Translations under genes and position numbers: made by a program
Shown: positions 36,148-44,937 of the stretch, piece after piece
Position numbering within the stretch: position 1 is the first letter of the stretch
Layout of the letters: every line of letters starts with the position of its first letter
From: Parenemella sanctibonifatiensis
GTDB lineage: Bacteria; Actinomycetota; Actinomycetes; Propionibacteriales; Propionibacteriaceae
Direction of reading: 5' to 3'
Length of the DNA stretch: 64,000 bases
Assembly (NCBI RefSeq): GCF_002250565.1
Contig: NZ_NMVJ01000006.1
Coordinates: 722,539 to 786,538 of the forward strand
The notes under the pieces: generated by a model
Told to the model about the DNA's origin: nothing
The model's database searches: none
Seen by the model: only the letters and a program-made list of their open reading frames with translations

Positions 36148-37482
36148 GTGACATCGGCCGCACGCCGCCTCGCTGAAACGGCAGAACAGATCATCCCGGG
36201 CGGGGTGAACTCCGCCACCCGGCGCATCGCCGCGCCGTGGTCGTGGAAGTCCGCCCACGGCGCCACCATCACCGACCTGGACGGCAACGACTACATCGAC
36301 TACCACGCTGCCTTCGGTGCGATCCTGCTCGGCCACACCAACGAACGGGTCAATGCGGCTGTCAGCAAGGCCATCACCGACATCGACCTGGTTGGCCTCG
36401 GCACCACCGAGTTGGAGGTGGAGGCAGCCCAACTGATTGTCGACGCCATCCCGAGTGCGGAGATGACCATCAGCACCATGAGCGGTTCGGAGGCGACCTT
36501 CCAGGCCGTACGCCTGGCGCGCGGCGCCACCCATCGGCCCTTCATTCTGAAGTTCCAGGGCTGCTTCCACGGCTCCTACGACGCCATCGCCCGCAATGTC
36601 ATCTCGCCGGCCGAACGAGCCTGGCAGCGGGACCCGAACTCGTCGGGCATCCTCGACGACGCCGTCGACCACACCCTGATCGCTGAGTTCAACGACCTCG
36701 CCTCGGTCGAGGAGCTCTTCGCCAGCCACCCCGAACAGATCGCCGCGGTGATCTTGGAGCCGGTGCCCCACAATGTCGGCGCCGTGATCCCCGACCAGTC
36801 CTTCCTGGAGGGGCTGCGCGAGATCACCCGCCGGGACGGCAGCCTGCTGATCTTTGACGAGGTGATCACCGGCTTCCGGCACGCCTTGGGCGGCTACCAG
36901 GAACTCTGCGGAGTGATGCCTGACCTCACCACCTTCGGCAAGTCGATGGGCAACGGATTCCCCGTCGCTGGTCTGGCCGGCACCCGCGAGGTGATGTCGA
37001 ACTTCACCCCAGCCGGCGGCACCGTGATGTTGGCTGGCACCTTCAATGGCAATGCCGCCTCGATGGCTGCCGCCATCGCCACCATCACGGCCCTCCAGGA
37101 CCCCGAGGTCGACTTCTACGGTCATGTCCGCCGCCTCGGTGACCGGATGCGCTCCGGGCTGCAGGAGATCACCGACGACCTCGGCGTGCCCGCCCAGATG
37201 GCCGGCATCGGATCGGTCTTCGTGGCGTACTTCCTGGAAGGTGAGGTGAAGGGCTACCGGGACCTGTTGCGCAACAATGACGAGGCCCAGCTCACCTTTC
37301 ACCGCCGCATGATCGATCAGGGTTCGTTCATGTATCCGATGGCGCTCAAGCGCAACCACATCTCGTTGGCCCACACCGAACAGCACGTCGACGAGACCCT
37401 CAGCCAGGCCCAGCAGGTGCTGGGCGAGATGGCCCGCGAGGGCCTGTTCAGGACCGCCGCCGCGGAGCCGGTGCGAGCCTGA
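36148..37482 (+). CDS. class III aminotransferase, glutamate-1-semialdehyde-aminomutase-like
   Basis: A 444-residue PLP enzyme of fold type I. It has the GSA-like start IIPGGVNSATRR, then MSGSEATFQAVRLAR, GCFHGSYDA, the PLP-Asp motif LLIFDEVITGFR and the PLP-Lys motif TFGKSMGNGFPVAGLAG. True HemL enzymes are highly conserved and sit with hem genes; this copy is in a catabolic operon, so it is probably an aminotransferase or aminomutase acting on an unusual amino acid. GTG start, with AGGAGC 7 bases upstream. Confidence 0.88.
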   Translation: MTSAARRLAETAEQIIPGGVNSATRRIAAPWSWKSAHGATITDLDGNDYIDYHAAFGAILLGHTNERVNAAVSKAITDIDLVGLGTTELEVEAAQLIVDAIPSAEMTISTMSGSEATFQAVRLARGATHRPFILKFQGCFHGSYDAIARNVISPAERAWQRDPNSSGILDDAVDHTLIAEFNDLASVEELFASHPEQIAAVILEPVPHNVGAVIPDQSFLEGLREITRRDGSLLIFDEVITGFRHALGGYQELCGVMPDLTTFGKSMGNGFPVAGLAGTREVMSNFTPAGGTVMLAGTFNGNAASMAAAIATITALQDPEVDFYGHVRRLGDRMRSGLQEITDDLGVPAQMAGIGSVFVAYFLEGEVKGYRDLLRNNDEAQLTFHRRMIDQGSFMYPMALKRNHISLAHTEQHVDETLSQAQQVLGEMAREGLFRTAAAEPVRA

Positions 37483-37483
37483 C

Positions 37484-39040
37484 ATGTCCTCGATCTCCAC
37501 GGTGCTGCACGGCGGCCTGGTCGCCGATGGTCGCGGCGGTGATCCCTTCCTCGGTGACGTCCTGGTCACCGGGGAACGGATCGTTGCCGTGATCCCGGCG
37601 GGGCAACGTCCCGCCGGCGGCTATGACGCGGAGATCGTCGACTGCTCCGAGCGCGTCGTCGCACCGGGGTTCGTGGACGTGCACAGTCATTCCGACCTGA
37701 GTCTGCTCTCCTACCCCGACAACGCCAGCCGGATCAGCCAGGGCATCACTACCGAGGTGGTCGGCAACTGCGGCATGTCTCCGGCACCGGGCAATGGCGA
37801 CCCGGTCGGGCTGGCCAAGGTCATCAGCACCATCGCCGTCACCCCGGACCTGGTCTGGGCCTGGTCCGACGTTGCCGGCTGGTTGCAAGCGCTGGAGGAC
37901 GCCCCCACCGCCACCAACGTCGCGGCCCTGGTCGGTCACGGGTCGGTCCGGTTCACGGCCAGCGGCACCAGCGTCACCGCGTTGGACCCCGATCAGTTGG
38001 CCGCCCTGGAACGTGAGCTGCAGGTGGCCTTCGCCGCCGGCGTACTTGGGGTCAGCCTGGGTCTGATGTACCCCCCTGGCGAATCTGCCCACCGCGACGA
38101 GCTGGCGTCAGTGGCACGGATCGTCGCCGCCCATGACGGGATGCTGTCCGCACATCTGCGCGACTATCGCACCGAGCAGCTGATCGGCTCGGTCGACGAA
38201 CTGGCCGACGTTGTCGATGCCCATGGACCCCGGCTGCAGCTGTCCCACTTGCGCGGCATCGGCGGCGGCTCCGGTTTCACCGAGGCCCTGGCCCACGTGG
38301 CGAGATTGCGTGAGTCGATGGACATCGCGGCCGATGCCTATCCCTATGTCCACGGCCACACCACGCTGATCCAGTTGCTGCCCTCCGAGGTCCGGGTCGC
38401 CGGCACCGACGGGGTGTTGCGAGCCTGCATCACCAGCCCCCGCGCGATCGCGGAACTCTTCGAAGCGGCCGGCTACCAGCCCCACCAGCTCATCATCATG
38501 AAGGCGGCCCGGACACCTGAGGCGGTCGGCAGGGATCTCACCGACGCCGATGGCAACCCGTGGCGGTGGTTGGTCGAGCTGTTGGTGGCCAACGACGGCA
38601 ATGTGGATGTGGCCGCCGAGAGCGGGCTGTGGAGCGATGTCGACCTGGCGTTGGAGATGCCCTGGATCAGCATCGCCTCCGACGGCACTGCGCTGGATGC
38701 CTGCCACCGGGCATCGGCCGCCCATCCACGCTCCTGGGGTGCCTTCTCGCGCGGCTACCGGCATCTCCGCGATCACGGCATCGGCATCGGAGCGGCTGTT
38801 CAGCGACTCTCCACCGGTCCAGCGGCCCGGGCGGGCCTCCGCAGCGGCATCGAGCCGGGCGGGCAGGCCGATCTGGTGGTCCTCGACGACGCCCGCTTCG
38901 ATTCCACCGCCACCTTTGGTCGGCCTGCCCAACCCTCGGTCGGACTCGACCATGTCTACGTCAACGGCACCGCCGTCCTCGGGTCAGGACGACCCACCGG
39001 CGCGCGTCCGGGACGCCTCATCAGGAAGGACCATTCGTGA
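37484..39040 (+). CDS. N-acyl-D-amino-acid deacylase (D-aminoacylase)
   Basis: Hydrolyses N-acyl-D-amino acids to the free D-amino acid. The 518-residue product has APGFVDVHSHSDLSLL (H-x-H), the family Cys motif TTEVVGNCGMSPAP, the LQLSHLRGIG His and IASDGTALD (catalytic Asp). It starts 1 base after the aminotransferase and overlaps the next gene as GTGA. Acyl chain and side-chain preference cannot be read from sequence. This gene gives the strongest clue that the operon handles D-configured compounds. Confidence 0.88.
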   Translation: MSSISTVLHGGLVADGRGGDPFLGDVLVTGERIVAVIPAGQRPAGGYDAEIVDCSERVVAPGFVDVHSHSDLSLLSYPDNASRISQGITTEVVGNCGMSPAPGNGDPVGLAKVISTIAVTPDLVWAWSDVAGWLQALEDAPTATNVAALVGHGSVRFTASGTSVTALDPDQLAALERELQVAFAAGVLGVSLGLMYPPGESAHRDELASVARIVAAHDGMLSAHLRDYRTEQLIGSVDELADVVDAHGPRLQLSHLRGIGGGSGFTEALAHVARLRESMDIAADAYPYVHGHTTLIQLLPSEVRVAGTDGVLRACITSPRAIAELFEAAGYQPHQLIIMKAARTPEAVGRDLTDADGNPWRWLVELLVANDGNVDVAAESGLWSDVDLALEMPWISIASDGTALDACHRASAAHPRSWGAFSRGYRHLRDHGIGIGAAVQRLSTGPAARAGLRSGIEPGGQADLVVLDDARFDSTATFGRPAQPSVGLDHVYVNGTAVLGSGRPTGARPGRLIRKDHS

Positions 39041-40053
39041 ATCAGGACCAGACGCCGGTCGGCGTCGCCATCGTGGGGGTCGGCGGTATCGCGCTGTCCC
39101 ACATCGCCGCCTTGCGCGCGATGACCACCGCCGAACTGGTGGCGGTGTGCGATCTGGACGCCGCCCGGGCCGCCGAGATGGCACACATCCAGCGCTGCAC
39201 CGGCTACGGAACCGTCGAGGAGCTGCTCGCCGACGATGCGGTCGAGGCAGTGATCCTGTGCACCCCGAACATGACCCACGAGCAGCTCGGTCGCCAGATC
39301 CTTGTCGCCGGCAAGCACCTGCTGATGGAGAAGCCGCTGGCGCTCACCAGCGAGGGGGCTCGGGCCGTCGCCCAGGAGGCCGATGATCGCGGCCTGACGT
39401 TGGCCGTTGGGCACAGCCACCGGTTCAGCGACCAGGGGCAGGCGATCGCCTCGCTCATCGATGCCGGCGAGATCGGCGAGGTTCGATTCGTACGGATCGT
39501 CATGAACGGTGGCTGGATCTGGCCGGGCTGGCAGGCCTGGATGCTGGATCCCGAACTGTCGGGAGGTCATTCACTCCACAACGGCGTCCACCTGATCGAC
39601 CTGGCCAGCTGGTGGGTCGGCGAGCCCGTCACCAGTGTCCACTCGGTCGGGCAGCACGCCACCAGCGAGGCCTTGCCGATTGCCGACTATCTGGTGATGG
39701 AGCTCGGATTCGCCAGCGGCGCCGCGGCGGTCTGTGAGATCAGCCGCGGCGAACGGCCTCGCACCGCCAGCTACCTCGAGCTCACCGTGGTCGGCAGCAC
39801 CGGCATCATCTCCCGGGAATGGGACGCCGAGGGGGTCCTCGCCTGGACCGACCTCGGTCTGACCGCTTGGGGTGTCGACGGTGCTGCGGGTCGCACCTTC
39901 GTGCGCGAGTTGGAGGCCTTCGCCGCTGCCGTACGCGGCCGGGCCGAGGTGGTTCCGCCCCTGCCGGCCACCATCCACGCCGTCGACGTCGCCGTCGCCT
40001 CCGAGGAGTCGCTGCGACACGGCACCACGATCAGGATCGGAGCATCGGCATGA
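39037..40053 (+). CDS. Gfo/Idh/MocA-family oxidoreductase
   Basis: A 338-residue NAD(P)-dependent dehydrogenase. It has the N-terminal Rossmann fold (VAIVGVGGIALSHIAAL), the EKPLAL motif, and GGHSLHNGVHLIDLASWW, the catalytic His region. Family members mostly oxidise sugars, inositols or hydroxy acids. It overlaps both neighbours by 4 bases. The substrate is unknown. Confidence 0.9.
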   Translation: MNQDQTPVGVAIVGVGGIALSHIAALRAMTTAELVAVCDLDAARAAEMAHIQRCTGYGTVEELLADDAVEAVILCTPNMTHEQLGRQILVAGKHLLMEKPLALTSEGARAVAQEADDRGLTLAVGHSHRFSDQGQAIASLIDAGEIGEVRFVRIVMNGGWIWPGWQAWMLDPELSGGHSLHNGVHLIDLASWWVGEPVTSVHSVGQHATSEALPIADYLVMELGFASGAAAVCEISRGERPRTASYLELTVVGSTGIISREWDAEGVLAWTDLGLTAWGVDGAAGRTFVRELEAFAAAVRGRAEVVPPLPATIHAVDVAVASEESLRHGTTIRIGASA

Positions 40054-40565
40054 CACTGGCCACCCATCCGGGCTTCACCCGAGCCGTCGCTGCCGTCCGT
40101 GCGGCAGAGATCGGGCTGCTCCGCGCCGCCGCCGTCGACATCGTCGCGGTTGGCACCGGTATCGCCGTTGACGTCGTGGGCACCGAGACGATCGGCCTGT
40201 TGCGCGCCGCAACCGGTCCCACCTCGGTGACATTGCAGGCGCACACCACCGGTGGCGGCGCCGCCACCACTTTCCTGGGGCGCGCCGACCACGGGGTCGC
40301 GGTCAGCGCGCACCTCTCACTGGTCGAAGGACCGGACAGCGCCAGCGGCGACCAGTTGCGTGCACTCGTCCGGCTGGTCGGTAGCCACGGCTCGGTGGTG
40401 GTGGACCTGCTGCGCCCCCAGTTGGAGCTCCGCACCGCATCCAGCACCACGCACGTCCCGTTCGGCGTCCCGGGTCCCCAGCTCGACATCACGACAGCCG
40501 CCGAGACCTTGGCAGCCGTCGTCGAATCCGCGCAATCCGGCACAACCGTGACAACCCAGTGGTGA
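40050..40565 (+). CDS. unknown protein, faint likeness to Gfo/Idh C-terminal domain
   Basis: A 171-residue protein (MTLATHPGFTRAVAAVRAAEIGLL). I do not recognise a family. It has no NAD fold, signal peptide or membrane segment. The segment LRALVRLVGSHGSVVVDLLRPQLEL resembles the beta-sheet region near the end of Gfo/Idh enzymes, so it may be a stand-alone remnant or partner of the preceding dehydrogenase. It overlaps that gene by ATGA, and is 13 bases before the FAH gene. Ala/Val/Thr-rich composition fits a small alpha/beta domain. Confidence 0.6.
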   Translation: MTLATHPGFTRAVAAVRAAEIGLLRAAAVDIVAVGTGIAVDVVGTETIGLLRAATGPTSVTLQAHTTGGGAATTFLGRADHGVAVSAHLSLVEGPDSASGDQLRALVRLVGSHGSVVVDLLRPQLELRTASSTTHVPFGVPGPQLDITTAAETLAAVVESAQSGTTVTTQW

Positions 40566-40578
40566 GGAAGGACCAGTA

Positions 40579-41466
40579 ATGAAGTGGTTGACGTTCCAGG
40601 ACGGTGACACCGTCCGGCACGGCCATCTCGACGGCGACGAGATCGTCGTCGCCGGCGAAGGCGACCTGAGCGAGGTGGTGCGTGGCACGACGACCGCCCC
40701 GGCCGCCGGCGCCGAGCGGCGTACGCTCGCCGGCGTCCGAGTGCTTGCCCCGCTGCTGCGGCCCGGCAAGGTGCTGGCGGTGGCGGCGAATTATCAGGAG
40801 CACGTCAAGGAGGCCGGTAAACAGGCACGGGACCAGACAACCGCGACCCCGCGTCTCTTCCTCAAGCCCGACACCACCGTCACCGGGCCCGACGCCCCGG
40901 TGGAGCTCAACCCGATCACCCAGCAGCTCGACTGGGAGGTCGAGATTGCCGTGGTGATCGGGCGTCGGGCCAAGGGCGTGTCGGTGGAGCAGGCCCTGGA
41001 CCATGTCTTCGGGTATGCCACCTCCAACGACATCACCGCCCGCAGCCTCGATCTGGGCGTCGAACGCGATGGCGAGGCGATGACCGGATTCTTCGACTGG
41101 CTGGAGGGCAAGTGGCTCGACGGTTCGGCGCCGTTGGGTCCCTACCTGGTCACCGCCGATGAGGTTGCGGATCCGCAGCGCCTCGATCTCTCCCTCACCG
41201 TCAACGGTGAGGTGATGCAGCGCGGCAGCTCCACCGACATGGTGCACACCGTCGCCGAACTCGTGTCGTTCAGCTCGCGGCTGATGACCCTCAACCCCGG
41301 TGATGTCATCCTCACCGGCACCCCTTCCGGCGTCGGTGCCACCACCGGCCGGTTCCTCAAGCCCGGCGACACCATCGTCGCCGAGGTCCAGGGACTCGGG
41401 TCCCTGACCACCCCCATCGTGGCCCCCGGTCAGAGCCCGGCCGGGACCTCCAACCAACCCAATTGA
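40579..41466 (+). CDS. fumarylacetoacetate hydrolase family protein (first copy)
   Basis: A 295-residue FAH-fold enzyme that cleaves C-C bonds of acylpyruvates or decarboxylates/hydrates related keto acids. The metal motif LDWEVEIAVVIG (E-x-E) and the TGTPSGVGATTG loop are conserved. The N-terminal AVAANYQEHVKEAG is the usual active-site entrance. Start ATG, with GAGGAAGGA about 11 bases upstream. A second, more diverged copy lies at 49062. Confidence 0.92.
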   Translation: MKWLTFQDGDTVRHGHLDGDEIVVAGEGDLSEVVRGTTTAPAAGAERRTLAGVRVLAPLLRPGKVLAVAANYQEHVKEAGKQARDQTTATPRLFLKPDTTVTGPDAPVELNPITQQLDWEVEIAVVIGRRAKGVSVEQALDHVFGYATSNDITARSLDLGVERDGEAMTGFFDWLEGKWLDGSAPLGPYLVTADEVADPQRLDLSLTVNGEVMQRGSSTDMVHTVAELVSFSSRLMTLNPGDVILTGTPSGVGATTGRFLKPGDTIVAEVQGLGSLTTPIVAPGQSPAGTSNQPN

Positions 41467-41483
41467 TTCAACGAGGAGCAATC

Positions 41484-43079
41484 ATGAGAACACGTATCTC
41501 CAAGGGCGTACTCGCGCTCTGCCTCGCCCTCGCGCTCCTCACCGGTTGTACCGGTGGGACCGGCGGCGAAACGGGGGCTGGCCCGACCTCGGCCAACCTC
41601 TACCTCTACCAGAAGCCCACCCAGTTCAACCCGTTGGCGCCGGGGCAGGGAGCCGAGCAGCTCACCATGTCGCTGGTCTACAACGGCCTGTTCAACACGG
41701 GCCCCGACTTCAAGCCGGTGCCCCGGCTCGCTGAGTCCTGGGAGGCCAACGACGACGCCACCGAGTACACCTTCCACCTGCGCGAGGGCCTGAAGTGGAG
41801 CGACGGTGAGCCGCTGACCGCCGAGGACGTGGTCTTCACCTACAACCTTTTCGTCAACCCCGACGTGGCCAGCGCCAACTCGGCCCCGTTCGCCAAGGTG
41901 CTCGGCTACACCGAGGTCAAGGCCGGCACCGCCGAGACGATGGAAGGTGTCGTCGCCACCGACGACCGGACCATCACCATCACCCTGACCGCACCGTCCC
42001 CGGGCTTCGTGGCCCTGTTCGGCGGTGGCTACGGCATCCTGCCGAAGCACATCCTCGGTGAGGTCGAGCCCAGCGCGATGCTGGAGCACGAGTTCTTCAA
42101 GCAGCCCACCGTCAGCTCGGGCCCGTATGTCATGAAGGAGTTCAACGTCGACCAGAACATCGTTCTGGAGAAGAACCCGAACTACTGGACCGAGGTCGGA
42201 ATCGACACGCTGTACCTGCAGATGCTGACCAGCGATGTTGCCACCGCCCAGCTCGCGACCGGGGAAGTCGACCTGGTGCAGATCTCGCCCCAGGACCTCG
42301 CCACCGTCGAGGGCCTGCCCGGCGTCCAGGTCAGCTCCGCTGCCTCCCCCGGCTTCATGCGTCTGCTGGTGAACTTCAAGAAGTTCGAGGACGAGCGGAT
42401 CCGTCAGGCCTTCCTCCACGCCATCGACCGTCAGGGCATCATCGACGGCATCCTCGGTGGCAAGGCCGAGGTCCTCAACAGCACCATCATGACGCCATGG
42501 GCGCTGCCCGACGACATCGAGGGCTACGCCTACGACCCGGAGAAGGCCAAGTCCCTGCTGGAGGAAGCCGGCTTCGACTTCAACCAGGAGATCAAGCTGA
42601 GCTGGATCCCGGGGACCGCCGACCGTGATGCGGTGGTGGCCGTGGTGCTGGAGAATCTCAAGGCGATCGGCGTCAAGGCCGTGGCCAACCAGATCGAGAG
42701 CGCCAACCAGCTGGGCATGATCGAGAACGCTGAATATGACCTGATGCTGTCCGCCGGTGGCAACTACACCCCGGACCCCACCGTGTCGGCCAACGCGCTG
42801 CTGTGCAGCAGCGTCTACCCCGCCGGCGGCAACACCTCGCTGTTCTGCAACGAGGAGCTCGACGCGCTGCTGAACGAGGGCGCTGTCACCGCTGACGAGG
42901 GCGAGCGGGCCAACATCTACCAGGAAGCGGTCCGCCTCGAGAACGAGATGGTCCCCTACCTGTGGCTCTATGTCCCCGAGACCGTGTGGGTCAGCAGTGA
43001 GCGGTTGCAGGGATTCCAGCCCCACGGCGACTTCGCCAACGGCTTCTGGAACGCTGCAGAGTGGACTGTGACGGGCTGA
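41484..43079 (+). CDS. peptide/nickel-type ABC substrate-binding lipoprotein
   Basis: A 531-residue SBP family 5 (OppA/DppA-like) protein that captures small peptides or similar compounds outside the cell. Signal peptide and lipobox LLTGC (Cys about 22) are followed by the SBP5 fold (LAESWEANDDATEYTFHLREGLKWSDGEPLTAEDVVF is the family signature region). AGGAG lies 8 bases before the ATG. The following genes supply two permeases and a fused ATPase. Confidence 0.93.
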   Translation: MRTRISKGVLALCLALALLTGCTGGTGGETGAGPTSANLYLYQKPTQFNPLAPGQGAEQLTMSLVYNGLFNTGPDFKPVPRLAESWEANDDATEYTFHLREGLKWSDGEPLTAEDVVFTYNLFVNPDVASANSAPFAKVLGYTEVKAGTAETMEGVVATDDRTITITLTAPSPGFVALFGGGYGILPKHILGEVEPSAMLEHEFFKQPTVSSGPYVMKEFNVDQNIVLEKNPNYWTEVGIDTLYLQMLTSDVATAQLATGEVDLVQISPQDLATVEGLPGVQVSSAASPGFMRLLVNFKKFEDERIRQAFLHAIDRQGIIDGILGGKAEVLNSTIMTPWALPDDIEGYAYDPEKAKSLLEEAGFDFNQEIKLSWIPGTADRDAVVAVVLENLKAIGVKAVANQIESANQLGMIENAEYDLMLSAGGNYTPDPTVSANALLCSSVYPAGGNTSLFCNEELDALLNEGAVTADEGERANIYQEAVRLENEMVPYLWLYVPETVWVSSERLQGFQPHGDFANGFWNAAEWTVTG

Positions 43080-43083
43080 TCAC

Positions 43084-44040
43084 ATGATCCGACGTCTCCT
43101 GATACGCCTCGCCTCAAGCCTGGCCGTCTTCCTGCTGATCGCGGTGGGACTGTTCACGCTGGTCCGACTCGCCCCCGGCGACCCCATCGACATGATGGTG
43201 CCGCCGGAGGTGTCGGGCCCGGACCGCGAGGCGTACACGACCGCAGTCCGAGAACGGCTCGGTCTCGACCAGCCGATCTTCGTGCAGTTCTGGAAGTGGC
43301 TCGGCGGACTGTTGACCGGAGACCTCGGCTACTCCTACACCAACGGCCGGCCGGTCGGCGACTTGCTCGCTGACCGGCTCGGCCCCACGGTGCTGCTGAT
43401 GGGCAGCGCCGTCCTGATCGGCCTGCTGGTGGCGGTGCCGCTGGGCACCATCGCCGCGGTCCGACGCAACACGCTCGTCGACTACACCATCAGCTCCGGC
43501 AGCGTGATCGCGATCTCGGTGCCGAGCTTCTTCCTGGGCATGCTCGCGATCTACGTCTTTGCCGTGAAGTTGCGGCTGCTGCCCTCGGCCGGCATGCATG
43601 CCACCGGCAGATCGGACCTGCCAGACCTACTGGTGCACATGGTGATGCCGGTCGGACTGTTGGCCCTGGCCAATGCCGCCTCCTACACCCGATATGTCCG
43701 CAGTGGCGTACTCGAAGAACTCAACAAGGACTATATCCGCACCATCATCGCCAAGGGCGGTACGCCGGCGCGTGCGTTGCGGCACGCCTTGCGCAACAGC
43801 CTGATGTCGCTGATCACGGTGCTGGCGATGGGCATCCCCGCTGCCATGTCCGGCGCGGTGGTGCTGGAGCAGATCTTCGCGTGGCCCGGCATGGGTCAGC
43901 TGGCGATCTATGCGTTGACCAACCGTGACTATCCGATCCTGATCGGCTTCGGTCTGTGGGTCGCGATGCTGGTGCTGATCTGCAACCTGATCGCCGACCT
44001 GTCCTACACGATCATCGATCCGAGAGTGAGGACCTCGTGA
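43084..44040 (+). CDS. peptide-type ABC permease, DppB/OppB-like
   Basis: A 318-residue inner-membrane permease with about six segments. The N-terminal RLLIRLASSLAVFLLIAVGLFTLVRLAPGDP and the EAA-like loop (YIRTIIAKGGTPARALRHALRNS) are typical of DppB. It starts 4 bases after the binding-protein stop and overlaps the next permease as GTGA. Confidence 0.93.
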   Translation: MIRRLLIRLASSLAVFLLIAVGLFTLVRLAPGDPIDMMVPPEVSGPDREAYTTAVRERLGLDQPIFVQFWKWLGGLLTGDLGYSYTNGRPVGDLLADRLGPTVLLMGSAVLIGLLVAVPLGTIAAVRRNTLVDYTISSGSVIAISVPSFFLGMLAIYVFAVKLRLLPSAGMHATGRSDLPDLLVHMVMPVGLLALANAASYTRYVRSGVLEELNKDYIRTIIAKGGTPARALRHALRNSLMSLITVLAMGIPAAMSGAVVLEQIFAWPGMGQLAIYALTNRDYPILIGFGLWVAMLVLICNLIADLSYTIIDPRVRTS

Positions 44041-44936
44041 GCGACCGAGACATTCTTCCCGGGCCGGCAACCGGGCTGGTCCCCACCGTCGAAGCGTCCC
44101 CGGACAAGCTCGCGCTGCGGCGCTTCCTGCGCAATCCCGCGGCGGTGGCCGGCACCATTGCCTTGGTGATCGTCGTGGTCGTCACCCTGATCGGCCCGAT
44201 CATCAGCCCGTTCGAACCGACCGCGATCGACCTGACCCAGGTCCGCAAGCCGCCGTCAGGCGAACACCTGTTGGGCACCGACTCCACCGGCCGTGACGTC
44301 TTCAGCCGGCTGCTGGCCGGGGGTCAGATCTCGCTGTTGGTGGGCTTCTCCGCCGCCCTGGTGGCCGTCGCCTTCGGCACCCTGGCCGGTGTAGTGGCGG
44401 GCTGGTTCGGCGGCATCGTGGACGCGATCATCAGCCGCATCATCGACATCATGTTGTCGGTGCCGGCGGTGCTGGTGATCATCGTATTGGCCGGTGTGAT
44501 CGGCCCGTCGGTGCCGATGCTGATCATCGTGATCGCCGGCCTGGCCTGGCCCAACCCTGCCCGCATCGCCCGCGGTGTGGTCCTCAGCCTCCGCGAGGAG
44601 GAGTTCGTCCAGGCCGCCCGGGCCATCGGCTCGCGGACCAGGTTCATCCTCGCTCGGCACCTGGTGCCCGGCGCGCTACCCCCGATCGTGGTCTCGGCCA
44701 CACTGCTGGTCGCCGAGTCGGTGCTGCTGGAGTCCTCGTTGTCCTTCTTGGGCGCGGGCGTACAGCCGCCGCAGTCGAGCTGGGGCAACATGCTGAACGA
44801 GGCCCAGTCGCTGACCGTGCTGTCCTCCATGCCGTGGTTGTGGGTGCCGCCGGGACTGATGATCGCCGTCATTGTGCTGTCGGCGATGGCCATCGGAGAC
44901 GGCATTCGTGACGCCATCGACCCCCGAAAGAACTGA
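44037..44936 (+). CDS. peptide-type ABC permease, DppC/OppC-like
   Basis: A 299-residue permease. A short hydrophilic N-terminus precedes the first membrane segment (AAVAGTIALVIVVVVTLIGPII), the conserved HLLGTDSTGRDVFSRLLAG follows, and the EAA loop is EEEFVQAARAIGSRTRFILARHLVPG. It pairs with the DppB-like permease and is 1 base before the ATPase. Confidence 0.93.
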   Translation: MSDRDILPGPATGLVPTVEASPDKLALRRFLRNPAAVAGTIALVIVVVVTLIGPIISPFEPTAIDLTQVRKPPSGEHLLGTDSTGRDVFSRLLAGGQISLLVGFSAALVAVAFGTLAGVVAGWFGGIVDAIISRIIDIMLSVPAVLVIIVLAGVIGPSVPMLIIVIAGLAWPNPARIARGVVLSLREEEFVQAARAIGSRTRFILARHLVPGALPPIVVSATLLVAESVLLESSLSFLGAGVQPPQSSWGNMLNEAQSLTVLSSMPWLWVPPGLMIAVIVLSAMAIGDGIRDAIDPRKN

Positions 44937-44937
44937 C

